Assembly (NCBI GenBank): GCA_002328035.1
Contig: DCVL01000016.1
Coordinates: 1 to 27,637 of the forward strand
Reading direction: 5' to 3'
From: Geobacter sp. UBA2189
GTDB taxonomy: Bacteria > Desulfobacterota > Desulfuromonadia > Geobacterales > Pseudopelobacteraceae
DNA: 27,637 bases
Shown: positions 8,509 through 15,211 of the stretch, piece by piece
Layout of the letters: each line of letters starts with the position of its first letter
Numbering within the stretch: position 1 is the stretch's first letter
Translations under genes and position numbers: made by a program
Notes under the pieces: generated by a model
Told to the model about the DNA's origin: nothing
Databases searched by the model: none
The model's input: the letters and a program-made list of their open reading frames with translations, nothing else

Positions 8509-9156
8509 CTATTTCTTCGCCGCACCCTTTTCGTCCAGCATCTTTAAAAGTTCTGCGCTGATATCAACAGGTTCAACACCTGCCCCAAGAAAAAGCAACT
8601 CCCTGTTAATGACAATAGCAGTCAAGCCTTTGGCCTTGCCTAACTCCTCAGCTGACTTCCCTATAGCCTCAAACAGTCCTTTGGTCAGTTTTTCCTGCGC
8701 TGCCATAAGCTCTTTTTCTGCTTTCATTCCGAACTTCTGGAACTCTTCCACCTTCTTCTGGAACTGCTTTGACTTGGACTGTTTTTGTTCTGGTGTAAGC
8801 GTTGGGAGCTGCCGTTCAACCTCAGCCTTGAACTTTTCAATCTGGGTTCTTTTCGCCTCAACCTGTTTCTGAAGCTTGGCCTGCAATCCTTTGATCTGCT
8901 TCTGAGCCGCCTTTCCGATGACAGATTCACCTGAAATCTTGTTAAGATCAACCAGACCAATCCTGGAAACCACCACAGGATTAAGCAGTTCTTTGGCAGC
9001 AGGTTGTGGGACAAGAGCAGGATCCGTCTTTAAAAAAGAAGGCGGGGTGGTTGGGGTAGAACCTGGCGCTGTCGGCTGTTCAGCAGCCTGGAGAGAGACA
9101 GCCGGAAGGACAAGAAAGAGGGAACAGAGTATGGCTTTGAGAATGGAACTTTTCAT
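8509..9156 (-). CDS. Periplasmic OmpH/Skp-like chaperone with proline-rich linker
   Basis: 215-aa exported protein. Residues 1-24 form a signal peptide (MKSSILKAILCSLFLVLPAVSLQA). Residues 25-60 are Pro/Thr/Ala-rich low complexity, followed by the OmpH/Skp entry motif RIGLVDLNKI near 65-74. A long charged coiled coil rich in Lys, Gln and Glu spans about 80-165, and a C-terminal beta region (GLTAIVINRELLFLGAGVEPVDIS) ends the protein. Skp proteins form trimers whose helical arms hold unfolded outer-membrane proteins. AAGGAAAGG lies upstream of the ATG. The gene is convergent with hldD and is not next to bamA or lpxD, so it may be a paralogue rather than the main Skp. The proline-rich linker makes it longer than classic Skp (about 160 aa). 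Confidence 0.85.
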   Translation of the reverse strand: MKSSILKAILCSLFLVLPAVSLQAAEQPTAPGSTPTTPPSFLKTDPALVPQPAAKELLNPVVVSRIGLVDLNKISGESVIGKAAQKQIKGLQAKLQKQVEAKRTQIEKFKAEVERQLPTLTPEQKQSKSKQFQKKVEEFQKFGMKAEKELMAAQEKLTKGLFEAIGKSAEELGKAKGLTAIVINRELLFLGAGVEPVDISAELLKMLDEKGAAKK

Positions 9157-9372
9157 AACAAACCTTTCCTTTTGAATGGATTACGTTAAAAGCTGCCGCT
9201 CAGATTTATTGAGACAGGTTCTGCGATGATTTGCATACAGACAAAATTAGCACAGCTAAAGAGGCGACGACAAAGATCTCACCTTGAAATGAAGCCGGAA
9301 TTAGGTGATCATCCCTATCAGATTAAGCATATATTAATCAAGTAATGATAATGAGCCTGTCTGGAGAGATTA
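9157..9372. other. Divergent intergenic region between skp-like gene and rRNA methyltransferase gene
   Basis: 216 nt without a gene. It must hold the promoters of the two divergent genes. I see AT-rich patches (around 9330-9352) but no pair of hexamers good enough to name, and no clear hairpin. Confidence 0.4.
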
Positions 9373-10569
9373 ATGGATAAAAGGGTAGTAGGTTCGGATA
9401 CCGTCAGGATGCTCAAGTTGGGACATCCATGGATAATTACGGACAACTTTACCAGGCGCTGGCCCGTTGGCAAGGCGGGAGACCTCGTTCAGTTGACCGA
9501 TGAGGCTGATAATCCTTTAGCTGTTGCCATGCTAGATCCGGAAGACCGCATTGTCGCAAGGATTCTCTCCTTCAAACAGATGAAGCTGGATCAGGATTGG
9601 CTGAGTAGAAAGCTAAAAACAGCCATAGAACTTCGCAAAAATCACGCTGACCTCGAAAGCTGCACTGCCTACAGGTTGGTAAATGCCGAAGGGGACAACC
9701 TCCCAGGTCTTACCATTGACCGGTACGACAGCTTTCTCATGCTTCAGCTGTACTGCGAAGGCTGGCGGCCATACCTGAGGCTCATCACACTTGTTCTGCA
9801 AGAACTGCTTTCGCCAGTTGGGATATATGAAAAGAGACGACCGAGAAACACACGTGAACTTGAGGCTGTAAGCGATACAAAGAAATACGGCAGATTATTG
9901 TCCGGCAGAGCCGCCCCGAGGAGGCTTGAGGTGACGGAAAATGGACTCAAGTTTCTTGTATCACTTGAAGAGGGACTTGATACAGGGCTTTTTCTTGATC
10001 AGCGAGAGAACCGACGCAATATCTTCCATCGGTTTACAGGCAGGCGCTTTCTTAATCTCTTTGCCTATACCGGCGCATTTTCTGTAGCTGCGGCGGCAGC
10101 CAATGCAAAGAGCGTAACTTCTGTTGATATCTCTCAGGGTTACACCGAATGGAACCGTGAGAACTTCAAGGCAAACGGGATCAAAACGGATAGACACCGC
10201 TTTATTGTTGGCGACTGTATGGAGAAACTGGCTGAACTTTCAAGCTCAAGGGAAAGGTTTGATATAATCCTTATGGATCCACCGTCCTTTTCCACCAGCG
10301 GAAAAGGACGTTTTACAACTCGCGGAGGCACCAGTGATCTTGTAGCAGCTTCTCTGCCACTTCTCGTTGACGGCGGACTCCTTATCTGCTCATCAAATCA
10401 CAGGAAAACCGATTTACCTGAATACCTGAAAGAGTTGAGGAGAGGAGCCCTACAGACCGGTTCTGATCTGAGGGTAATCCAGCAGACCGGACAACCTGCA
10501 GATTTCCCTTACCCGGTAACATTTCCGGATGGACGCTACCTTAAATACATGATTTGTGCAAAGGGGTAG
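9373..10569 (+). CDS. RlmI-type class I SAM-dependent rRNA (cytosine-C5) methyltransferase
   Basis: 398 aa. The N-terminal 75 residues resemble the PUA RNA-binding domain of RlmI (RVVGSDTVRMLKLGHPWI, then GDLVQLTDEADNPLAVAML). The middle includes the family signature LVNAEGDNLPGLTIDRY near 105-121, and the Rossmann part has LNLFAYTGAFSVAAA for SAM binding. Motif IV is DPPSF near residue 301 and motif VI carries a cysteine (LLICSSNH), the usual place of the catalytic Cys in RlmI-like enzymes. The family methylates 23S rRNA; C1962 is the E. coli RlmI target, but the exact base here is not provable from sequence. GGAGAG precedes the ATG. Likely monocistronic. Confidence 0.85.
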   Translation: MDKRVVGSDTVRMLKLGHPWIITDNFTRRWPVGKAGDLVQLTDEADNPLAVAMLDPEDRIVARILSFKQMKLDQDWLSRKLKTAIELRKNHADLESCTAYRLVNAEGDNLPGLTIDRYDSFLMLQLYCEGWRPYLRLITLVLQELLSPVGIYEKRRPRNTRELEAVSDTKKYGRLLSGRAAPRRLEVTENGLKFLVSLEEGLDTGLFLDQRENRRNIFHRFTGRRFLNLFAYTGAFSVAAAAANAKSVTSVDISQGYTEWNRENFKANGIKTDRHRFIVGDCMEKLAELSSSRERFDIILMDPPSFSTSGKGRFTTRGGTSDLVAASLPLLVDGGLLICSSNHRKTDLPEYLKELRRGALQTGSDLRVIQQTGQPADFPYPVTFPDGRYLKYMICAKG

Positions 10570-10656
10570 CATCTCTCTCTTTCCGGTTTTTTGTGGCAGC
10601 CTGACGACATCTGGTGTTATAGTGTCGGCGTTTAGAAGGATTATGAGGAGCCTTAT

Positions 10657-11679
10657 ATGAATAATCGATTTCTTGATGCCTGTTGGGGTAAACCTGTTGA
10701 TTGCACACCAGTCTGGCTGATGCGCCAGGCAGGTCGCTACCTGCCGGAATATATGGCTGTCCGTTCAAAATGCACCTTTCTTGAACTGTGCAAGACGCCG
10801 GATCTCGCAGCTGAAGTAACCATCCAGCCTGTTGATATCCTGGGAGTTGATGCAGCCATACTTTTTTCCGATATCCTTACTCCGGTTGAACCGATGGGGC
10901 TGAAGCTGGATTTTGTGCCAGGGCCTGTATTTGAAAATCCGGTGCGCAGCATGGCTGATGTCCAGCGTCTTAGAATCCCTGAGCCGGAAAAGGATCTGCC
11001 TTACGTTCTGGAGGCGATCAAGATTCTGAGGCGCGAGCTTTCCGGAAAGGTGCCTCTTATCGGCTTTGGCGGAGCCCCTTTTACACTGGCTTGTTACATG
11101 GTTGAGGGTAAAGGATCCAAAGACTGGGCTAACATAAAGCGGATGATGTATTATGCTCCTGAAATCTACTCGGCTCTTATGGATAAGGTTACCATGATGG
11201 ATATGGAGTACCTGAACGCCCAGATAAAGGCAGGTGCCCAGGCGATCCAGATATTTGATACCTGGGGCGGGATCCTTTCGCCAACCGATTACGAAAAATA
11301 TGTCCTCCCTTATACCACCAGGCTTATAAACGGTCTGAACCGGATGGAGACTCCTGTGATCCATTTTGTAAAAGGTTCAGGCACCATGCTGCAGACTGTA
11401 CAGAAGGCAGGTGGAGATGTGATGGGACTGGATTGGCATATCAATCTGGGAACGGCTCGCGACCTTCTGGGACCCGGCATGGCTGTTCAGGGTAATCTGG
11501 ATCCTTCCGTTCTGTATGCCCCAAGCGAGGTTATTGAACAAGAAGTGACCAGAATACTTGATGAAAATGCAGGCCGCCCTGGGCACATCTTTAACCTTGG
11601 ACATGGAATCCTGCCGACAATACCACCGGAAAATGCCAGATTTATGGTTGAATGCGTACACAGAATCTCACAGAGGTGA
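10657..11679 (+). CDS. hemE: Uroporphyrinogen decarboxylase
   Basis: Cytoplasmic haem-pathway enzyme that decarboxylates the four acetate side chains of uroporphyrinogen III to coproporphyrinogen III. 340 aa, typical length. The N-terminal signature RQAGRYLPEY at 23-32 carries the substrate-binding arginines; the conserved aspartate is D72 in LFSDILTP; the second signature GFGGAPFTLACYMVEG lies near 144-159; and the C-terminal NLGHGILPTIPPENA holds the conserved histidine. GAGGAG upstream of ATG. It heads a tight run with the VOC, cupin and SH3 genes, none of which is a known haem gene; hemH/hemG do not follow. Confidence 0.97.
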   Translation: MNNRFLDACWGKPVDCTPVWLMRQAGRYLPEYMAVRSKCTFLELCKTPDLAAEVTIQPVDILGVDAAILFSDILTPVEPMGLKLDFVPGPVFENPVRSMADVQRLRIPEPEKDLPYVLEAIKILRRELSGKVPLIGFGGAPFTLACYMVEGKGSKDWANIKRMMYYAPEIYSALMDKVTMMDMEYLNAQIKAGAQAIQIFDTWGGILSPTDYEKYVLPYTTRLINGLNRMETPVIHFVKGSGTMLQTVQKAGGDVMGLDWHINLGTARDLLGPGMAVQGNLDPSVLYAPSEVIEQEVTRILDENAGRPGHIFNLGHGILPTIPPENARFMVECVHRISQR

Positions 11680-11685
11680 CCTGAA

Positions 11686-12045
11686 ATGTCTGTTTCAATG
11701 AAAAATGTTGTGGTTTTTGTTACTGATCTGAACAAGGCTAAGGCCTTCTATATTGATCTGCTGGAGCTTCCTCTGGCCGGCGAGAGTCAGATGCTGTTGG
11801 AATTTTACCCGGGAGCCGTTACAACGCTGGGTGTTGCTCTGGCCATGCAGGATGATGCAAGGGCTCTGGTTGGACGACATACCGGAATTACACTTACGGT
11901 AAAAGGGATAAATAAACTCTGCGAGAGGTTGGCGGCGGCAGGCACGACCTTCATTGAACCCCTTGAAGAATCCCCTTGGGGCAAGATGGCTGTTATAGCA
12001 GATCCTGATGGCAACCAGTTTGCTATGGTAGAGATCCCTAAATGA
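11686..12045 (+). CDS. VOC (glyoxalase/bleomycin resistance) family protein
   Basis: 119 aa, one vicinal-oxygen-chelate unit with two beta-alpha-beta-beta-beta modules. It begins MKNVVVFVTDLNKAKAFYIDLLELPL, the usual VOC opening, and ends WGKMAVIADPDGNQFAMVEIP, the usual closing module with the metal-ligand-type Glu near the end. Members include glyoxalase I, dioxygenases and fosfomycin/bleomycin resistance proteins; the substrate here cannot be told from sequence. It starts 6 nt after the hemE stop and its stop codon overlaps the next start (ATGA), so translation is coupled. Confidence 0.8.
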   Translation: MSVSMKNVVVFVTDLNKAKAFYIDLLELPLAGESQMLLEFYPGAVTTLGVALAMQDDARALVGRHTGITLTVKGINKLCERLAAAGTTFIEPLEESPWGKMAVIADPDGNQFAMVEIPK

Positions 12046-12512
12046 ACAAGGTAGAAAGCCAGCTTCTGGATCAACTTACAGAAAAGGCACGGCTGTCACC
12101 CAGGCTACGGATGAACTATAATTTACATGGTTCAAATGAATCCGCCTGTCACCGTCTTTTCAACGCTATGGAACCGGACTCATATGTACGACCTCATCGG
12201 CATCTGGATGTTGAAAAAGATGAGACATACATATTGATACGCGGTCGATTGGGGGTTATCTGTTTTGACTCGGATGGCTCAATAACAGATACGGCTCTGT
12301 TAATCGCAGGCACTGACCAGGTTGTAGTCAACATTCCTCACGGGATGTTTCATACCGCTGTCTCCCTTCAGCCTGGAACAATTTTTTTTGAGGCAAAGGC
12401 CGGCCCATACAGAGGTTTCAGCGATACAGAAAAATCTGCCTGGGCTCCGGAAGAGGGTTCCACAGAGGCAGGTTCATACCACAGTAAATTATGCGCCCTT
12501 TTCAACTCCTGA
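12042..12512 (+). CDS. WbuC-like cupin-fold metalloprotein
   Basis: 156 aa. A cupin beta barrel with metal-ligand pattern RPHRH at 50-54 (H52, H54), E61 in DETYILIRGRLGV, and a second-motif histidine in IPHGMFHTAVSL. The N-terminal stretch ARLSPRLRMNYNLHGSNESACHRLFNAMEPDSYV is characteristic of the WbuC family, whose members are often found in O-antigen gene clusters; their reaction is not settled. The start overlaps the VOC stop by 4 nt and its 3' end overlaps the next gene by 22 nt. Confidence 0.8.
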   Translation: MNKVESQLLDQLTEKARLSPRLRMNYNLHGSNESACHRLFNAMEPDSYVRPHRHLDVEKDETYILIRGRLGVICFDSDGSITDTALLIAGTDQVVVNIPHGMFHTAVSLQPGTIFFEAKAGPYRGFSDTEKSAWAPEEGSTEAGSYHSKLCALFNS

Positions 12513-13075
12513 TACTTCTCATACTTCTAACAGCAATCCCGTCACTGGCCGATGCCGCCCCAAGGATGCGTCCCTACACCGGAATAGGTGTACTTCAGCT
12601 TCCGTCAACAGCGGATTCCGAGCCTTTTCGTCTCTATAACGAGCCTGGGATCTTCCGTTGTTGCGATATAGAACCTGCTAGCCTAAAAAGATTGAATGAA
12701 TGGCTTTTTGGAGAGGATGAAGGTTCTTTTCTTCTGGTTGTTGATCGCAAGGGGGATTGGCTTGAGGTTGAACATGATGATGCCGGCAGAACCGGCTGGT
12801 TAATGCCGGAACGCCGCTGCATCTATAAACCCTGGAACCAGTTTCTGAAAGGCAAACAGGTCAGGTTTCTAAACATCAGCCCCAAAAAATTCATGCAGGT
12901 GCTTACGAGTCCTGGCGGATCACCACAGGGTAGGCAATTAAGCGCCAAAGAACCGATGAAGGTTATATTAGCTCAGGAAGACTGGCTTTATGTCCTACTG
13001 AATCAAAACAACGCCGGATGGGTAAGGTGGCGTGATAATGATGGGCGTCTGCTGGTCGGTTTTGCCAAACCTTGA
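12491..13075 (+). CDS. Secreted protein with SH3-like regions
   Basis: 194 aa. The first 23 residues are a clear signal peptide (MRPFQLLILLILLTAIPSLADA) with an Ala-rich cleavage site. The mature part contains two SH3-like beta segments: GSFLLVVDRKGDWLEVEHDDAGRTGWL near 78-104 and MKVILAQEDWLYVLLNQNNAGWV near 155-178. Both have the 'W-x-x-V...GW' pattern of bacterial SH3 domains that often bind peptidoglycan or metal. The start lies inside the preceding cupin gene. I do not recognise an orthologue with known function. It is the last gene before the attenuator-like leader. Confidence 0.7.
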   Translation: MRPFQLLILLILLTAIPSLADAAPRMRPYTGIGVLQLPSTADSEPFRLYNEPGIFRCCDIEPASLKRLNEWLFGEDEGSFLLVVDRKGDWLEVEHDDAGRTGWLMPERRCIYKPWNQFLKGKQVRFLNISPKKFMQVLTSPGGSPQGRQLSAKEPMKVILAQEDWLYVLLNQNNAGWVRWRDNDGRLLVGFAKP

Positions 13076-13126
13076 AGGAAATTACCCGTTGACGCCCTGC
13101 TGTCTGTCGTGGTAAGGATGCAACCC

Positions 13127-13210
13127 ATGAAAATTATGATTAACTCCATAGCAGCGCGAGCTATTACCGCCGCGGCAACCGTAGCCGCGGAGATGCCTGC
13201 TGCCTGTTGA
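13127..13210 (+). CDS. Putative alanine-rich leader peptide of a transcription attenuator
   Basis: Short ORF of 27 codons plus TGA, beginning MKIMINSIAARAITAAATVA and ending PAAC. Ten of 27 codons are alanine, in runs of 2, 1, 3, 2 and 2, and all four Ala codons are used. Four Ile, two Thr and one Val codon are also present. AAGGA at 13114-13118 lies 8 nt before the ATG; an in-frame ATG at 13118 would be too close to that site. The ORF is followed by an intrinsic terminator and then an AlaA-like aminotransferase gene. The architecture matches his/trp/ilv-type leaders, with alanine as the likely sensed residue. I know of no described alanine attenuator. That the peptide is translated is inference. 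Confidence 0.6.
   Translation: MKIMINSIAARAITAAATVAAEMPAAC
13170..13190 (+). promoter_or_regulatory. Leader hairpin (attenuator stem 1) within the alanine codons
   Basis: CCGCGGC at 13170-13176 pairs perfectly with GCCGCGG at 13184-13190, with a 7-nt loop. The 5' arm lies on the Ala-Ala-Ala codons. The 3' arm CCGCGG (13185-13190) can instead pair with CCGTGG (13238-13243), part of the terminator's 5' arm, with one G-U pair. A ribosome stalled on the alanine codons would cover the 5' arm and favour that alternative pairing, opening the terminator. Confidence 0.5.
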
Positions 13211-13232
13211 TCGTCATTTGACAACCGTATCG

Positions 13233-13266
13233 AACAGCCGTGGGCAGACAGTCCACGGCTGTTTTT
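13233..13266 (+). terminator. Intrinsic (rho-independent) terminator, probable attenuator terminator
   Basis: AACAGCCGTGG (13233-13243) and CCACGGCTGTT (13253-13263) form a perfect 11-bp stem with a 9-nt loop, followed by a T run (13262-13266, then ATTT). It ends 42 nt before the aminotransferase ATG. It may simply end the upstream hemE-SH3 transcript, but the leader ORF and the competing pairing upstream point to conditional termination. Confidence 0.85.
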
Positions 13267-13308
13267 ATTTGTATTACCGAAAGATACTAAACCTGGAGGA
13301 ATTAACCA

Positions 13309-14613
13309 ATGAGAGTGCAGCTTGTACCATCCGGAACCGTTGAGCTTACTTACGAGATAAGGAATATCGTCAATGTGGCGGAGAAACTACAAAAATGCGG
13401 CGTTACAATTAATTGGGAAAACATTGGCGATCCTATCGTAAAGGGAGAGGAGATACCTGCCTGGATGAAGGAGATCGTATCAGCAGCTGTTATGGATAAC
13501 GATTCCTGGGGCTATTGCCACACAAGGGGTGTCCTCAAAACCCGTGAATTTATATGCGATCTAACAAACAGCCGAGGTGGTGCACAGATAACTACTGAAA
13601 ACATTATCTTCTTCAACGGCCTTGGTGATGCCATTGCAAAGGTGTATGGCTGCCTTCAGTCTGAGGCTCGCGTACTTATGCCATCCCCCTCATACACCAC
13701 TCACACCTTGGGTGAACTGGGGCATGCCAACTCTGCATCACTCCATTTCAAACTGGATCCTAAAAACGGCTGGAAGCCGAATCCCGCTGAAATACGTAGC
13801 CAGATTGAGAAAAATCCAAACATCTGCGCCATAATGATCATCAATCCGGACAACCCTACAGGTATGGTATACAGCAGGGAAACCTTGAAAGAGATCGTTG
13901 CACTGGCAAAAGAGTTCGGTCTGTTCATCATATCGGATGAGGTCTATATCAACATTGTCTACAACGGTGAGAAAACCGTCCCTATAAGCGATCTTATAGG
14001 CGATGTACCTGGGATTGCACTTAAAGGCATCTCGAAGGAGTTCCCATGGCCTGGTTCACGTTGCGGCTGGATTGAGGTATACAATGAAAACAGCGACGAC
14101 CAGTTCCGCAAATATATAAACCAGATCCTTACAGCCAAGATGAATGAGGTATGTTCCACAACTCTTCCGCAGACCGTGATACCTGCGATAATGAAGCATC
14201 CGGAATATCAGAACTATCTTAAAGAGCGGATTGCACTTTACGAAAAATCAAGCAACATCACATACAACTTCCTTAAAGAGGTTCCAGAACTGCTTGTAAA
14301 CCGGACTAATGGCGCCTTTTACATGGCCGTTGCCTTTAAGAATGGTGTCCTCAACAGTAGCCAGAGCCTTCCGATTGCTGATACAGAGGTTCGGAATCTG
14401 GTTGAATCTCTGGTTAACAAACCGGATGTATCTCCTGATAAGCGGTTCGTCTATTACATGTTGGCATCTACCGGCATCTGCACAGTACCACTCTCCTCAT
14501 TTGCAACAAGCCTTCAGGGCTTCAGGGTAACCCTTCTCGAGCGCAGTCCGGCTGAAACAGAGAGAATCTACAACACCCTGGCCAACAGGATTAAAGAATA
14601 TCTGGCCTCGTGA
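13309..14613 (+). CDS. AlaA-like PLP-dependent aminotransferase (probable alanine aminotransferase)
   Basis: 434 aa, fold type I class I/II aminotransferase. PLP-site residues visible: N182 in NPDNPTG, D210 and Y213 in ISDEVY, the Schiff-base lysine K243 in GISKEFPWPGSRCGW, and R251 just after it. The N-terminal layout (YEIRNIVNVAEKLQKCG...ENIGDP) parallels E. coli AlaA (YDIRGPVLKEAKRLEEEG...NIGNP), which transfers amino groups between glutamate and pyruvate. The C-terminal part is longer than in AlaA (residues 330-380 contain an insert-like region). GGAGGA precedes the ATG. The alanine-rich leader upstream supports alanine as its product. Valine-pyruvate or aspartate transaminase are alternatives. 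Confidence 0.8.
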   Translation: MRVQLVPSGTVELTYEIRNIVNVAEKLQKCGVTINWENIGDPIVKGEEIPAWMKEIVSAAVMDNDSWGYCHTRGVLKTREFICDLTNSRGGAQITTENIIFFNGLGDAIAKVYGCLQSEARVLMPSPSYTTHTLGELGHANSASLHFKLDPKNGWKPNPAEIRSQIEKNPNICAIMIINPDNPTGMVYSRETLKEIVALAKEFGLFIISDEVYINIVYNGEKTVPISDLIGDVPGIALKGISKEFPWPGSRCGWIEVYNENSDDQFRKYINQILTAKMNEVCSTTLPQTVIPAIMKHPEYQNYLKERIALYEKSSNITYNFLKEVPELLVNRTNGAFYMAVAFKNGVLNSSQSLPIADTEVRNLVESLVNKPDVSPDKRFVYYMLASTGICTVPLSSFATSLQGFRVTLLERSPAETERIYNTLANRIKEYLAS

Positions 14614-14638
14614 GAGGCCACAGATACAGGGGTTCTCA

Positions 14639-15151
14639 TTGCAAGGTTATATTCAGGTCTATACGGGAAACGGAAAAGGCAAAACAACCGCAGCGTTTGG
14701 ACTTGCCTTAAGGGCGGCAGGAGCTGGCAGAAAGGTCTTTATCGGCCAGTTCATAAAAGGGATGCATTACAGTGAACTGGATATCCTGCCAACTATCAGA
14801 AACATAACCCTTAAACAGTACGGCAGGGGCTGTTTTATCTATTCAAAACCGGTTCAGGAAGATTATGAGGCGGCTTTGAATGGTCTGGCAGAGATAGGGG
14901 ATATACTTGAATCAGGCGAATATGATCTGGTTATCCTGGATGAGGCAAATATCGCCCTTTACTATGAACTTTTCAGCCTTGAGGAGCTTAAAAAGGTTTT
15001 AAACAGCCGCGACCCTCATGTTGAAGTTGTGATAACCGGTCGTTACGCCCCGCAGGAACTGCTTGATATGGCCGATCTTGTGACTGAGATGAAAGAGGTC
15101 AAGCATTATTACGCCAAAGGTATCGAAGCCAGAACGGGGATAGAAAAATAG
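14639..15151 (+). CDS. cobO: Cob(I)yrinic acid a,c-diamide adenosyltransferase (CobO/BtuR family)
   Basis: Transfers the 5'-deoxyadenosyl group from ATP to the cobalt of corrinoids, giving adenosylcobalamin precursors. 170 aa. The P-loop GNGKGKTT is at 10-17, the family-specific IGQFIKG follows at 38-44, DLVILDEANIALYY is the Walker B region, and the C-terminus KHYYAKGIEARTGIEK is the BtuR/CobA-type ending. No ATG is available before the P-loop, so the start is TTG at 14639, with AGGGG about 8 nt upstream. It lies 25 nt after the aminotransferase gene and 60 nt before uvrA. No other cobalamin gene is nearby. Confidence 0.9.
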   Translation: MQGYIQVYTGNGKGKTTAAFGLALRAAGAGRKVFIGQFIKGMHYSELDILPTIRNITLKQYGRGCFIYSKPVQEDYEAALNGLAEIGDILESGEYDLVILDEANIALYYELFSLEELKKVLNSRDPHVEVVITGRYAPQELLDMADLVTEMKEVKHYYAKGIEARTGIEK

Positions 15152-15211
15152 CGGCTTTTCGTGGGTAAATGCTGTTTTCAAGGTTTAAACGGAGAAAATA
15201 CAACTACTTAT

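Noticed and set aside
10591..10623. Promoter for hemE (TTGTGG and TATAGT)
   Set aside because: Spacing is 21 nt, too long for a normal sigma-70 promoter; no better pair was found.
10765..11364. 199-codon minus-strand frame inside hemE
   Set aside because: Antisense shadow of a clear housekeeping gene with no motif of its own.
13089..13118. TTGACG at 13089-13094 as a -35 box for the leader transcript
   Set aside because: At 17-18 nt spacing there is no acceptable -10 hexamer, and the predicted start would remove the leader's ribosome site. The true promoter is probably further upstream.
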